Notes under the pieces: model-generated
The model's input: only the letters and a program-made list of their open reading frames with translations
What the model was told of the DNA's origin: nothing
The model's database searches: none
Made by a program: the position numbers and the translations under genes
In this document: piece after piece, positions 46,743 through 57,206 of the stretch
Numbering within the stretch: position 1 is the stretch's first letter
Layout of the letters: every line of letters starts with the position of its first letter
NCBI GenBank assembly: GCA_010093485.1
Contig: MU001492.1
Span: 1,349,122-1,413,121, forward strand
From: Karstenula rhodostoma CBS 690.94
Taxonomy: Eukaryota > Ascomycota > Dothideomycetes > Pleosporales > Didymosphaeriaceae
Direction of reading: 5' to 3'
DNA: 64,000 nt

Positions 46743-47453
46743 GCCAGCGGCGATGGCAACGCGTCTCTTTGCGCGCTACGGTATGGCGACCTGAGTCTGA
46801 GTCTGAGTCTGAGCACAACTAGCCCATGTGCTGTTCACCTGGCTAATGTTATAGTAGTGAGATACGCTTGCAAGGCGGAGGGGGATTGGAAGTTGGTTAT
46901 TATGTATTAGGTGAATATCGCGTTGGGTGTCGACAGGTAAAAGCGCAGGTGTACGAATACCCAATGCAGCTTCTACCGAGCGGAATGCCTTGGCAGTCGA
47001 AGTATGAGAATGCGCTTAACAATTAGAACTTGACTGCTGGTGGGGTGGATGTATTTAGACTCTGCGACCACATAAAACATCTTTCGATTCGTGACTTAGT
47101 ATAACGATTTGACCCGTGCTCTATTTGCATCGTCACCACACTGGTACTGCAGAGTTCCTGTATACCCTGCTGCCGTCCTTTTGTCGTAACCAAAGTCTCC
47201 GATATAACCTTACGCCACGGTTCCACGCTCCAAGATTAGAAGCAGCCCATCTTCGTTTGACCGATATCCCCTTTGAAATCATAATAATCGTCCTGTAAAA
47301 GACCGCCCCAAGCCTCGGGAGAGGTCAAGGACGTATTTTCCAGAAAAAAAAAAAAAAACGCCGATGAGAGTAGCATGTTATGCTTATAGAACTTTGTCCT
47401 TCTCTCTGTTGTTGTACAGCTTTTTCGATGTCGAACGTGTTTTCGACAATTGC
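46743..47453. other. Convergent intergenic region with hexamer and A run
   Basis: 3' region shared with the GATA factor gene. It contains a CTGAGT hexamer repeat and a 15-base A run at 47344-47358. No gene is supported. Confidence 0.5.
46792..46814. repeat. CTGAGT microsatellite, 3.8 copies
   Basis: Perfect tandem CTGAGT units just downstream of the small hypothetical gene. Confidence 0.9.
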
Positions 47454-49084
47454 TCAGTCATCGCCAAGTTCCTGCAATTCTTTTTCACGTTTCGCCAGCT
47501 CTTGCTTCATCAATGCCGTTTCCCGTACGAGTCTCTCTTTTTTAGCGGCTTTGTCTTCTTGGTGTGCGGGGGGAGAGTCTGCGCTTCGTTGTGAGAGATT
47601 TGACAGCGATGGATCGATGTTTGTATCTTGCGCTGCAGCCGGATTCAGGATGGACGAGATGGGGTTCGGTCGGTGAGGTGTTGGAGTCGCAGGTTTCTCG
47701 TCCCTGTCGAGGGTGGCGCTCAAGCTACGCTTTCTTGGTGAAGGGGCTCCGGCATAAGTAGTCGATGGTGAAGGGGGTCCCAGTTGAGCGCCGCTGCCCT
47801 GGTAGGTGGTGAAGTCGACCGGCACAGGCGCCCTGACCCCCGGTGGAAGTTCGCTCGATTCGATTGCAGTTGATGGGTCGGGCGACACCGAGTGTTCGAA
47901 AGCCGGAGTATGCATTGAGCGCGGTTGGGGTGAGAAGCTGGCAATCGACGATGGCGCTTGTATGCTGGTACCGTCGGCTGGGACGATGCGCTTCCGGCGC
48001 TTGATTTCTTGTTTCTTCATCTCGACAGGCCGGTGTGAGCCGTGGAGCTTGTAGTATAGCCCTGCACAAGTTAGTTGGTGATGTGGGGATGCCGGCTCCC
48101 ACGTTGGGTAGCGGAAGGAGATGCAACGTACCACAAGCATTGCAGATAGTATGTCCAGCTTCGTCTCTTCTCCAAAGAGGCGTTACCGTGGTCCCGCAGT
48201 TTTGGCAGGCCGGGATCGCATTCGTCGCCATCGGGGCAGCTCTGTCAGATGCAGTAGTAGTTGAAGAGCCACTCGTCTGTGCTAGCGCAAACTGAGCCGT
48301 CTTGGAAACACGATTGTTAAAAGCAGGGCACCCGCCGCAGCCTTGCTGGCCTCCCATGCCGTTACATCTACCACCTCCAGGACAGGTTCCCGCAGCCTGG
48401 TGATCAGATGCGACATAAGTTGCTGGCCTCGGCGAGACGCTTGCACCTCCTGGTGAAGCACTCCGGTCATGTCCTTGGCCTGGTGCTGGGCTTGGATGAA
48501 TGGGAAGAGTGGGCTGCCCCGTGGTGTTGCGCTTGAGATTAGTTGGGCGTGATTGGTTTCTCGCCTTCTGGTACAAACCACAAGCATTGCAGATGGTTTC
48601 TCCCGTAGGGGATCGCCGCCACAAGGGTGTTTTTGTGGTTCCGCAGTTGCTTTTGCGATTGTCAGCATGGTTTCGTAAGGGTTCCCTGCAGGAGCTGCAT
48701 GGCTACGAGAAAGGAAGTGGAGGCTGAGACGCACCTGCAGACTTGGCCGGTGATGAGCGGATTCCCAGAGCCAGTATTAGGCTGAAGAAGGGATGCCGGA
48801 GTAGTTGGTAACGAGGGTTGCTCCGGCCGTTCGCTTTCCCGCATAGGCCGCGCATCCTCGAGAGAGTGGTAGATTTCGGGAGCATGTGCAGGTGGTGGGG
48901 TTGGGGCCTGCTGCGCTTGCGAGGGCGATGCCAGCCTCGAGGGGCGGTTATCCTGGACCTGGTTCAACTGGCTGAGTTGCTCGGCCATTTCCACGTCTTC
49001 TCGACTGGGTTCCCGGGATAAGTGGTGTGGATGGGTCGGGGTTGGAGCCAGCGATGTGCCTCCGCTACCTGAACCGTTCGCCAT
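47454..49084 (-). CDS. sreA: Two-finger GATA factor of the SreA/SRE/Urbs1 iron-repressor type
   Basis: Represses siderophore and iron-uptake genes when iron is sufficient. Exons 49084-48735, 48649-48132 and 48061-47454 join over introns of 85 and 70 bp to give 491 residues. Zinc finger 1 is C116-x2-C119-x17-C137-x2-C140 and finger 2 is C265-x2-C268-x17-C286-x2-C289, both with TPLWRR. Between them lies the Cys-rich block [19 protein letters not shown], the diagnostic feature of SreA-type proteins, thought to sense iron. The C-terminus has a coiled-coil segment ([20 protein letters not shown]), also usual in the family. Intron 1 falls between the first and second Cys of finger 1, and intron 2 directly after the last Cys of finger 2. 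The N-terminal 110 residues are Pro/Ser/Gln-rich. Confidence 0.93.
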
Positions 49085-50350
49085 GATAGCTGGCGGGCGT
49101 GGTGCCTCGGGGCAGCACTGAGGAGACAGGTACAAGCAAGGGTGGGGATATGATGTGGCAGTGTCTGGAGAGGGGTGCTGCGGTGGGGCCCTCTGTGACC
49201 GGACGTTGGACGGCTGCTGGACCGGTCCCGCGAGCTGATGGGGGTTGCTCGTGCAAGTGCTTGCTCCGGTCAGGTGTCCAGAACGTGACCTGGGTGCTTG
49301 GGCGAAATGTTGGTGCAGGGGTTCTGCAGCGAGACAAAGGTGCAGCGGGGAGGAGATTGGTGCTTGTCCTGAGCTGGCGGAAGACGGGAAATGCGGTTTG
49401 CTCTGTGTGAGGATTCCTTGGTCAGCTGGCAACCAGCAAAGAGCGTCAGAAAGGGTCGCGGTGATGGGCAACAGGCAGTCGCATGGGGAGGTCGCAAGTT
49501 CCTTGCCGATGCAGGGCCGGCCAATCAGCGCGTCGGTGATGATAAGCTGGCGTACCACAGTAGGCTTGCTAGCTTTCCCGCCTCGCTGATCCTCCTGTGC
49601 TCGTCGACGCACGCCTTCGTGGCCTTCACCGCATCGTTTGGCAACCCTCTCGGCGAGCAGAAAACTGGGTGCATGTACAACTACGTAGCCGTAAGCCGCT
49701 GTGGCTTCCCTCCGACTTTGTGCAGACTAGGTCGCAATCTGCAAATGTGCCGTGGCAACGAGGAACACCCGACCGACTTCCCCAATATTCTGTCCACGTT
49801 CTGCTCGGCGCATTTGTAACGGCAAGCATGCACATGCTGATTCGCCGGCCGGTCGTCTGGCCAATCGAAGCCGCCTCAAAGCCTGCTGCTCGACACCTGC
49901 AGCTAGCCATTTCCAGTGCGCCGCATTGTCGGGCGGGCCCACCCCACCATCAGACCATCGCCTATGCTCGCAGACCCCCACAGCCTGCAGCCAGCCTTGT
50001 GCCGTTGCTCTCTGCCTAACAACAACACTTCGTTGGCGGCTGCATTGCCCCTTCTCACGAGCTACGGCAGTCAACACCATCACGCTGCGTGACTAGGTCC
50101 GCATACACACCATCTCAGAACAATCGCCTGGGTCGTCAAATTGTCTACAGTCTACAGATAGCATACAACACCCCGTGGCACGCCATGTCGTGAGGCGGCC
50201 GCACTTCTCACATTCCCTTCCGCAACTTCTCTCCACCGTCAAACAGCATGCCCTCATGTATCTCGCCAACCTCGCTCCCTTTTCTACACTCGTCCAAGAT
50301 TCGAGCAACCATCCATCGTCATCCTCGAGTTGCAACTTCGCTTAGACCTT
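49085..50350. promoter_or_regulatory. Upstream region of the SreA-type gene
   Basis: 1.27 kb without a supported gene, mostly promoter or leader of the GATA factor gene. A TGATAAG site lies near 49532-49538 and fits the HGATAR consensus, so autoregulation is possible (inference). Frames here are Ala/Arg/Pro-rich shadows. Confidence 0.4.
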
Positions 50351-51176
50351 CTACACCTGTTCTTGGCCCCAGCCAGCATCGGCATCGCGCATGTTTGCAG
50401 GCGGCTCCATCGATGGAATAAATTCGAGGACGACGTACGCGAGGCCAACAACGCCGACAATGGTGCCGGGAATAATGCGCCACCAACCGTCACCAACGGC
50501 TACGGAACCGACGAAGACATAAACTGATCAAGATTAGCGGCTGCCTTGTTTCGCCCATGCGGATAATACTCACAGACTCCACGACCGATGAACGAGAACA
50601 TGAATGAAGCATAGCGGGCGACTTGTGGGGGGATCTGGAACTCTGCACCACGATTAGCAGTGCCCTCTCACCAATCCCAAATTCGCGTGCTCGTCTCAAT
50701 GACCCATCAGTTTATTATCGCAGCGGCCAATCTCAGCTAGTATTTGCGGATCCGGCACGGCTCTTAAGGGTGGGCGCGCGAGGCGGTTCGAATCGAAAAG
50801 AATCAACCAAGTACGAACCGAGGAGTCCAGTAGCTGGCAACGTGTCAGTACTTGCTTTCTGCACCATTGGGAGCAGCGTCCTTACCTGCACCAAATATGA
50901 CCAAGTATACACCTAGAATAATGTTTGCGCTAGGGGACCATTATCAGCACCCGTGTATGCGATTCAGGACACGGTGCGCAGGGCAACTCACAAGCCGCCT
51001 GGGTGGATGAACTTTGTTACGCCGCCGAGGATCATGAAAACCGCAGTGGCGAAATTCACCATGCGACTACATCTATTGTCAGCGCCTAAACATCAATGGC
51101 ACGTCGTGGTCTTCCGAGGGCCGGGGAAGGCAGCTCGCCGGACCAGGCGCACGCACAAGATGTCGGAGAAATCCAT
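50351..51176 (-). CDS. TVP15/COPI-associated Golgi membrane protein, six exons
   Basis: Small multi-span protein of late Golgi vesicles (PF08507-type, yeast Tvp15). No single long frame shows it. I assemble exons 51176-51157, 51066-50992, 50929-50886, 50833-50819, 50642-50574 and 50523-50351, for 131 residues. The product starts MDFSDIFRMVNFATAVFMIL and continues GGVTKFIHPGGF, ANIILGVYLVIFGA, then ATGLLEFQIPPQVARYASF, FSFIGRGVFYVFVGSVAVGD and GWWRIIPGTIVGVVGLAYVV. It ends EPPANMRDADAGWGQEQV, typical of the family. Four membrane segments are expected. Introns are 90, 62, 52, 176 and 50 bp, all GT-AG, with branch sites such as TACTGAC. Exon 4 is a 15-base microexon. Every junction keeps frame, which makes the model strong. 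Confidence 0.88.
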
Positions 51177-51638
51177 GCCGGTAGGCTGGTCGGAGAGATG
51201 TGGGAACCGCAGCTTGATCGACGTTCACAAGGGCGATGGAGTGCGATGGGCGGCGCAATGGGCGGATGCGAAAAAGACACAGTGTTTGGAGGTTGGAGTT
51301 TCGCGCGACGTCGAGGATGTGCCTTGCGGAGCTTCCAGCGTCTGAGCGTCACGTAACAGCCAAGCTCCTCGCTTGCGCCTGCCGCACGTCGTCATAGGGA
51401 CCGGCGTCTTTGATTGGCTGCCGCGTCCACGTACACTTCATCCCTCCCAACACAATGTCACAGGCAACAGCGTTTGCAACTCTGCGATAGGATACGCCGT
51501 GCAGCGAAATCTCTGTTATCCCCTGTGCGGACGCTGTCGTGGCTATCTACAAGATCATGCGCCGGCAGACGCGTCAGCTTCACGGTGATGGCGCCCTTGA
51601 CATCACACAACCGCTCTAAACACCACTCACTCCCCCGA
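51177..51638. promoter_or_regulatory. Promoter region of the TVP15-like gene
   Basis: Short stretch between two minus-strand genes. It contains no coding frame and no clear TATA box. Confidence 0.4.
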
Positions 51639-52586
51639 TTAGTTTAAACCATAAGCCTCCTGATCTGGCTCATCTTTCTCCTGGTATCTGTCAGTGACCT
51701 CAAACACAGCGGCGATATCGGCCGTCACGTACTCCAACGAGCCTTTCGCCGACGAGTCCTTGCTTTTGGTCGAGCTCGACCGTGACACCTCCTCCCACGG
51801 GAACAGTGGAAGATTCCACTTCGGTGGGAAATAGACTTGCTCGCCCTTTTCGTCTACACAAATGCCTTCTTCGGAAATCACGGAGACTTGTGTTGTCTTG
51901 AGAATTCCTTCGATGCCGACCCACTCTTTGATCTCATGCAAGAGTTCGCGTTCCAGTTGCGCGTTGGCTGCCGTTGAGGCCTCATTTCCGCTTGCATAGT
52001 GGCAGATACTGGGTCCTTTGGGATCGAGTCGCCCGAGCGACTTTGCAGGGTCAAGTCTGTTCCTGTCCTCCGATGCCTCTTTCTTCTGCGCCGCTTGCTG
52101 TCTGATCTCGGCGATCGTCTTTCGTTCCTGGTTCGCCCCACTCATCAGATACGTCTCTTCCTCTTGCCTTTCTCCCGCTTGCGGAACCCGCTGTGCTCCC
52201 GGAAGCTTCTGAGCCTCCTTCCGAGTGACAAGTCTCGTGAAGCTGCTCCTATGGCTACTTGCAGTTCTCGGTTGAGGCGACTTGGTCAGCCTTTTCCGCT
52301 CCCTACTCTTGCCGCTCTCCAGTGCGGCTCTCCACGCATTCTCGTTGCGCCAGTAGTCCCACAGAGAAGACTTCTTCTCTCCGCCTTCTCCATCTGCTTC
52401 CATGCGCTTATGGTAGTCTTGTCTCGCTGCTAACCATGCAGGGTCGTTGTTCGTGGTTTCTTCGACTCGCCAACCCCACTGTCGTAGGTCCCGCAGTATG
52501 ACCTCGTCAACGGCGTCGGGGTGGCCTACCGCATACGTTGGCTTGGTTGTTTCGCTTGCGTCAAGTGGGTATAAGAGGTAAGACAT
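51639..52586 (-). CDS. Conserved-looking hypothetical protein, Lys/Glu-rich
   Basis: Not recognised. A single exon of 315 residues starts at ATG 52586 (MSYLLYPLDASETTKPTYA). Two segments look folded: the N-terminus with AVDEVILRDLRQWGWRVEE and DPAWLAARQDYHKRM, and the C-terminal third with LLHEIKEWVGIEGILKTTQV and VYFPPKWNLPLFPWEEVSR. The middle, residues 85-195, is basic, Gln/Glu-rich and probably disordered. No signal peptide or membrane helix. The low-complexity middle and compact ends suggest a nuclear or scaffold-type protein, which is inference only. Confidence 0.75.
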   Translation of the reverse strand: MSYLLYPLDASETTKPTYAVGHPDAVDEVILRDLRQWGWRVEETTNNDPAWLAARQDYHKRMEADGEGGEKKSSLWDYWRNENAWRAALESGKSRERKRLTKSPQPRTASSHRSSFTRLVTRKEAQKLPGAQRVPQAGERQEEETYLMSGANQERKTIAEIRQQAAQKKEASEDRNRLDPAKSLGRLDPKGPSICHYASGNEASTAANAQLERELLHEIKEWVGIEGILKTTQVSVISEEGICVDEKGEQVYFPPKWNLPLFPWEEVSRSSSTKSKDSSAKGSLEYVTADIAAVFEVTDRYQEKDEPDQEAYGLN

Positions 52587-53407
52587 GTTAGTCGTGCTTG
52601 TAAGGTGCGTTTGTCAGAGCTCAGTTACACGAGACTTTGTGGTACTTGAATGATTCCGCGGCCGCTTCATCCCTCGCTAGGGACGAAGGACTCGCAACGC
52701 TCGACATGACGAAAGCGCTTCGATGATCTAATTTGAGTAATGGAAGCGTTCTTGAAGGATGCGATACGCCGCTATGTACACGAAGTCACGGTGTCAGTTT
52801 CTTGCGAATTGACATGTTCGTACCTATGTGCCTCGCTGTCCAAACAGAGTACGTTCGCAGCCAGCGCATTGCATATCACAGATGTTAGCGATCAGCTTTA
52901 CAACATTCCATGTCGTAGCCCATTTTTGCGCTATTCCATTATCTCGCCAGCTTTTCGGACTGGCGAGTGACTACTTAACTTCCGCCACTTAGCCAGTAAT
53001 ATACATTAAGAAGGGTTAGCTCACAGGGCAGTTTTACAGATGGATATGTGGGAAGGATTATGTATTGTATCCATCTCTAACTCTAGCTAACACATAATGA
53101 TAGTCATTGCGGACTTGGGTATAGGATCCATGTCATCGTTGTTTGGACGTACTGACCCAGTAATTTTCATGGCGTTCCAAACCAAGGTACTCAGATGCCA
53201 TTGCATGTTGCCCATGTTCAACCAGCGCTGGTTGGGAAATCATGCCAGTGCAATCGATATCCTCTACGCGTACCCTCCCCCAGAACAAAAGGAAGATGCG
53301 CAATGGTCCGCCCCACAAGAATAATATCACATCTCCACGAAGTTCATCAGCAACATTATTCTTCCATGAAAGTGTGCCCACTCACCCCTTACCGTCATCC
53401 GCACTCC
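52587..53407. other. Intergenic, no supported gene
   Basis: Upstream of the hypothetical gene at 52586 and downstream of the coiled-coil gene. Short AT-richer frames only. Confidence 0.5.
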
Positions 53408-53905
53408 TCACCAGCCACCCTCCAACATCCACTCCGCCTGCATTTCCGCCTCCCTGCGCACTCGCTTATTCTCCTCCCGCACCTCCTCCAACCGCCCCTC
53501 AAGCACCCCAATCTGCTCCTCCGCAGCATGAACAACGTCCTCGTACTTACTCACTGTCTCCTGCCCCGCCTCAAGCAGCCGCGCAGAAGACTGCTGCGCG
53601 CCTTCGTAGTTGTGGACGCGCGCCTCGTGGATCTGGGATATCTGCGTCTGCGTCGCGAGCGAGGCTTCGGCGATGCCGAGGGCGCGTTGGAGCTCGATGA
53701 GTTGTAGGTGGATGAGGTGCTTCTCGTTGATGAGGCGTGCAGATAGCGTGTGTTTTTCGTCGGCGTGGTGGCGGTCCAGGGCGGCGACGAGGTCTTGGGT
53801 GTGGGATTGCTGCTGTTTGTAGAAGAGCATGATGGTAAAAGTGGATACGAGCGCTGTGATGCCGATGGTGGTGAAGCTGGGGAGACGGAGGGAAAGGTTG
53901 CTCAT
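53408..53905 (-). CDS. Small membrane-anchored coiled-coil protein
   Basis: Not recognised. One exon of 165 residues starts at ATG 53905 (MSNLSLRLPSFTTIG). A single hydrophobic helix spans about residues 10-29 (FTTIGITALVSTFTIMLFY) and looks like a signal anchor. Nearly all the rest is heptad-rich coiled coil: LIHLQLIELQRALGIAEASL and GVLEGRLEEVREENKRVRRE, ending MQAEWMLEGGW. It could tether or dimerise at a membrane. The family is unknown and the codon composition is strongly GC-biased, as in real genes nearby. Confidence 0.6.
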   Translation of the reverse strand: MSNLSLRLPSFTTIGITALVSTFTIMLFYKQQQSHTQDLVAALDRHHADEKHTLSARLINEKHLIHLQLIELQRALGIAEASLATQTQISQIHEARVHNYEGAQQSSARLLEAGQETVSKYEDVVHAAEEQIGVLEGRLEEVREENKRVRREAEMQAEWMLEGGW

Positions 53906-56900
53906 GGCGTCGTCGGAGATTGGGTCGATGAAGGTCGTTGTAGGTGGTGTGTGAGGGGTCGGTTCAAGGGCAGGTGGTGGTGGTTTGGTGGATCACTGTT
54001 TGATCGGGAGTTATCATCTGCCTGTGAGAAACGTTACTCGAAGCTTACCGGTGTGTGGGTGGCTGTTACTCGTTTTGGGCGATGGACTTCGGACGGTCGA
54101 GTTGGGCTCCGAGTTCTGGGTGGATATATAAGAGCAAACCCATGCGTTTCTATTAGGGAGGGTGGGTATGCTTATGTGCAAAGAATGTGTCACGTCGCGC
54201 GCCACCAGGTGTAGGTTTAAAGCCACACTGCTCTGTGCCCACCTCCTTATGGCACAGCAGCTTTTTAGAAACAACTCCAATGAGTGGCTGGTCATCGTGA
54301 ATTGCTGACCAATGCATCTCGCACAGACGTGTTTGCGTTGCGTCTCTTATAACGTTTTAGCGAGGACTGTCACAAGAAGAAATCGGGTGGTTGACTCTCC
54401 ATGAGCTGGGGAAACTACATATCGACCTTGTCTGCTCGCTGTTTGGGATTGTCTCACCGGGTTTGGGATGGAAATATGTAGAGTGCGAAGTAAAGACATT
54501 CACCCCGCGGAAACCCTAACAAGAATATAGAGTCGCCGGATTGACCGTTTCATATAGTTAACGGCTTTTGTAAAGATCCAAAGCGCTTCCGTGGACCCGG
54601 GTAGATATGAAGGAAGTTTCAATACCTTCATTTTGGAAAGTGCGTCTTTGGGCAATCCAACTCACGTTCTGCTGAAACTTCCATGCCAGTGAGATGTGTC
54701 TCATATATACTATGGGGCCTGTCTTGTGTCATAGTCCCATTTGCTAACTGATAAACCAGGACTTATAAATACACGCCACTGTCAAAGCTTTGACTGACCA
54801 CAGCAACAGTCTCAGTCACTTCTTCGCCTGCACCACACCACGTGTCAACCCCAAACCTTTGCTACCAGATTGGGACACCATATCGAAGATCCCAAAACCA
54901 ATGCTCGACTTCTGCTTCTAAGCCATAATGCGCTCCTCACTGGCACCATTGTCGCCTACTCCACTTGTTGGTGGTGCTGCTTGTCAGTTTGACATGCGCT
55001 CCACTGCAAACCAACCGTGAGACGCGACGGTCCAAAGCAAGCTTCCCATGACTGTTTTCTTAGGGCTAAAGCGAGGCCTATTTTGGCTACCGCAGATGAA
55101 GTGGAGCAAAAATTGCGGCAGAAGAACCTGGTCCAGTGTGCAATGTAAAAGGTGCTGAAAGAATGACTGGCAGCGCAATTTTTAAGTTCTTAGTACTCAA
55201 TATCAATCACAGTACCAAATTTCCCGTGTGCGCTCCTCAAGTCCTTCGCAGTTACGCTGCCGCTAGTAGTTACAACATCTACTCCATTTCAGATTACACC
55301 GGACTCAAGAACATCTACATGATGGAGCGATGCAAGCCAGGAAAGATCCACGGATGTCTCGACCCGTTCGGTCACGTGGTCGGCGGCACCCCCGGGCCGC
55401 ATCTTGCGCGATCTTCAAAGTCACCCCCACCCAAATAACCCACACGGCCTTATTTTACCATTATGCACGGCAGGAGAAGGATAGTACCTCTCGATCTTCT
55501 GCTCGCGTCAGCCAAATCGCTTCATGGTGAAGGCTTGTCTTGAAGATGCTGGTTTGTTACGTCATATTGAGTGCTTCCGTGACCAAGCATGCACAAGATA
55601 TGGACCCGCAAATGAGTCCCGCGTTGTGGATGCAAATGATAATATATCGCCTCGATGGTATGTGGCATTTCCAGATCCGGAGGTTGGGCAGCACACGCAT
55701 GTCCGACTGTTTCCTGAGGCAAGTCAAGTGAGCCGGAAGCTTGGCCTGTATTGGGAGAAGCAGAGCGTGGTTTGTGGAAGGAAATGTGGGCCGAATTGAG
55801 CGGTATGAGTGTGCGTACAATGGATACAGCGAAGCAATATCTAATGATACGAGATAGGATTGTTGTCACGTGGCGCAAGAACTATGTCATCCACCAGTCA
55901 TGCCCGGCAGGTTCGGCTCCACCTCGAGGGCGATACATGTTTAATGAAATCATTGTGATTCAAAAGTTTCGTGGGGGATCAATCATCCACTCGGAGGTGG
56001 ATAGGATCCTGACTGCAGCTCGGCTCTAGCGAGCCTGAGGTGCTTCACACTGATGTACAGAGGGACGTGCATAGCCCATTGTTATCATGCGTACAAACCA
56101 TTGAGGTTGAGAAATCACCTTTACCGTCAGCATTAAGTTAATTATGGGAGTGCAGACAAAGATCCAAACTGTAAAGAGTTCGATGGTGGGCACGATGTGT
56201 GCTATTTAAGGAAACAATCACAAGCCGCACAGGCATACAAGATAAGGTTCGGTCAGTCTGACTAGAGCATGACCCACAATGGATGGAGTGGTACACAGTA
56301 CCGAAGAAGCATTGCAGGTGCACTGATGGTTCACTGATTGTGCTGATACGAAACATCACGTCGAACAACCGAAGACCTCCTCGAAATCCGATTCGTGGCT
56401 AAACACACGTTCCTCCATCGCTCTTATAAATTCTGGGGAATGCGTAGAGATCGAAACCCTACGACAGTGTGGTGGGCAGGATCTGGACACCTGGGCTATC
56501 ACAGTGCAAACTGGCTGCCCCGGATGTTTGGGGCTGCGGGGCTCTTCGCACCGGACACGGTCTTCGTGATCTTGTAGAGGGTGACCACGATGACTTTTAC
56601 AGTCATTTTTATCACCGCGATATTGGGTTGACACATTGGTCGAGAAGAATGTCAGTGTTTGATGTCCGAATTGGGAAATAGTTCCCATTCACGCCAGTGG
56701 CACTGAGGGGCAACCACTAAGATAACCTCATCGCGCTATCATCAGCCTCATCATCCTGAAAGCCAAAATCACTCGATTGGTCAATTGTTTCTGCCCCTTA
56801 TCAATGATAGGCTCGTGCCTTCCAGTTCTTTGTTGGGCCCCTGAGATTCTGGCGGTTGTGATCACGATGCCAACTCCGATACACGGGTTGCTTATCGCAT

Positions 56901-57206
56901 GTGACGACAGCCATCGCAATCGATATCTCCAAAGGTAATTCCAGCCCGATCGCGTTCGCGCACCCCATGGGAAAATCATACCGCAATAGCGCGCTCGCTA
57001 TCCCCTCACAAGAGAGTGGCGGGTTGCTTTCCTGAATCCGAGCGTCCAAACGATAGGTTACACGTAATTGACCATAATCTTGAATCAATATATATGCTTA
57101 GTAGCTGGGCTTCCCATCGCTCCACACCTCTAGCTTCACATCTACCACTGCTGAACAGCTAAAGTCTTTGATTAATCTGAACATCAACTTCATCACATCG
57201 CCCATC
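53906..57206. other. 3.3-kb gene-poor region
   Basis: No secure gene. A clear core-promoter-like block sits at 54762-54770 (TTATAAATA) followed by a CA-rich leader, but the next ATGs open only short frames (6 and 27 codons). Frames at 55163-55438 and 55524-55799 (plus) are open but unrecognised and lack a start or signal peptide in the right place; this could be a decayed small gene. The right end is the promoter of the Rieske-like gene. Confidence 0.45.

Noticed and set aside
50779..50796. GGTTCGAATC, resembling a tRNA B box
   Set aside because: It lies inside the 176-bp intron of the TVP15-like gene, the flanks do not pair as a T-stem, and no A box or acceptor stem is present.
55524..56029. 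Plus-strand frames of about 90 codons each
   Set aside because: Open but unconnected, with no recognisable family or good splice links; opposite-strand frames are equally long.
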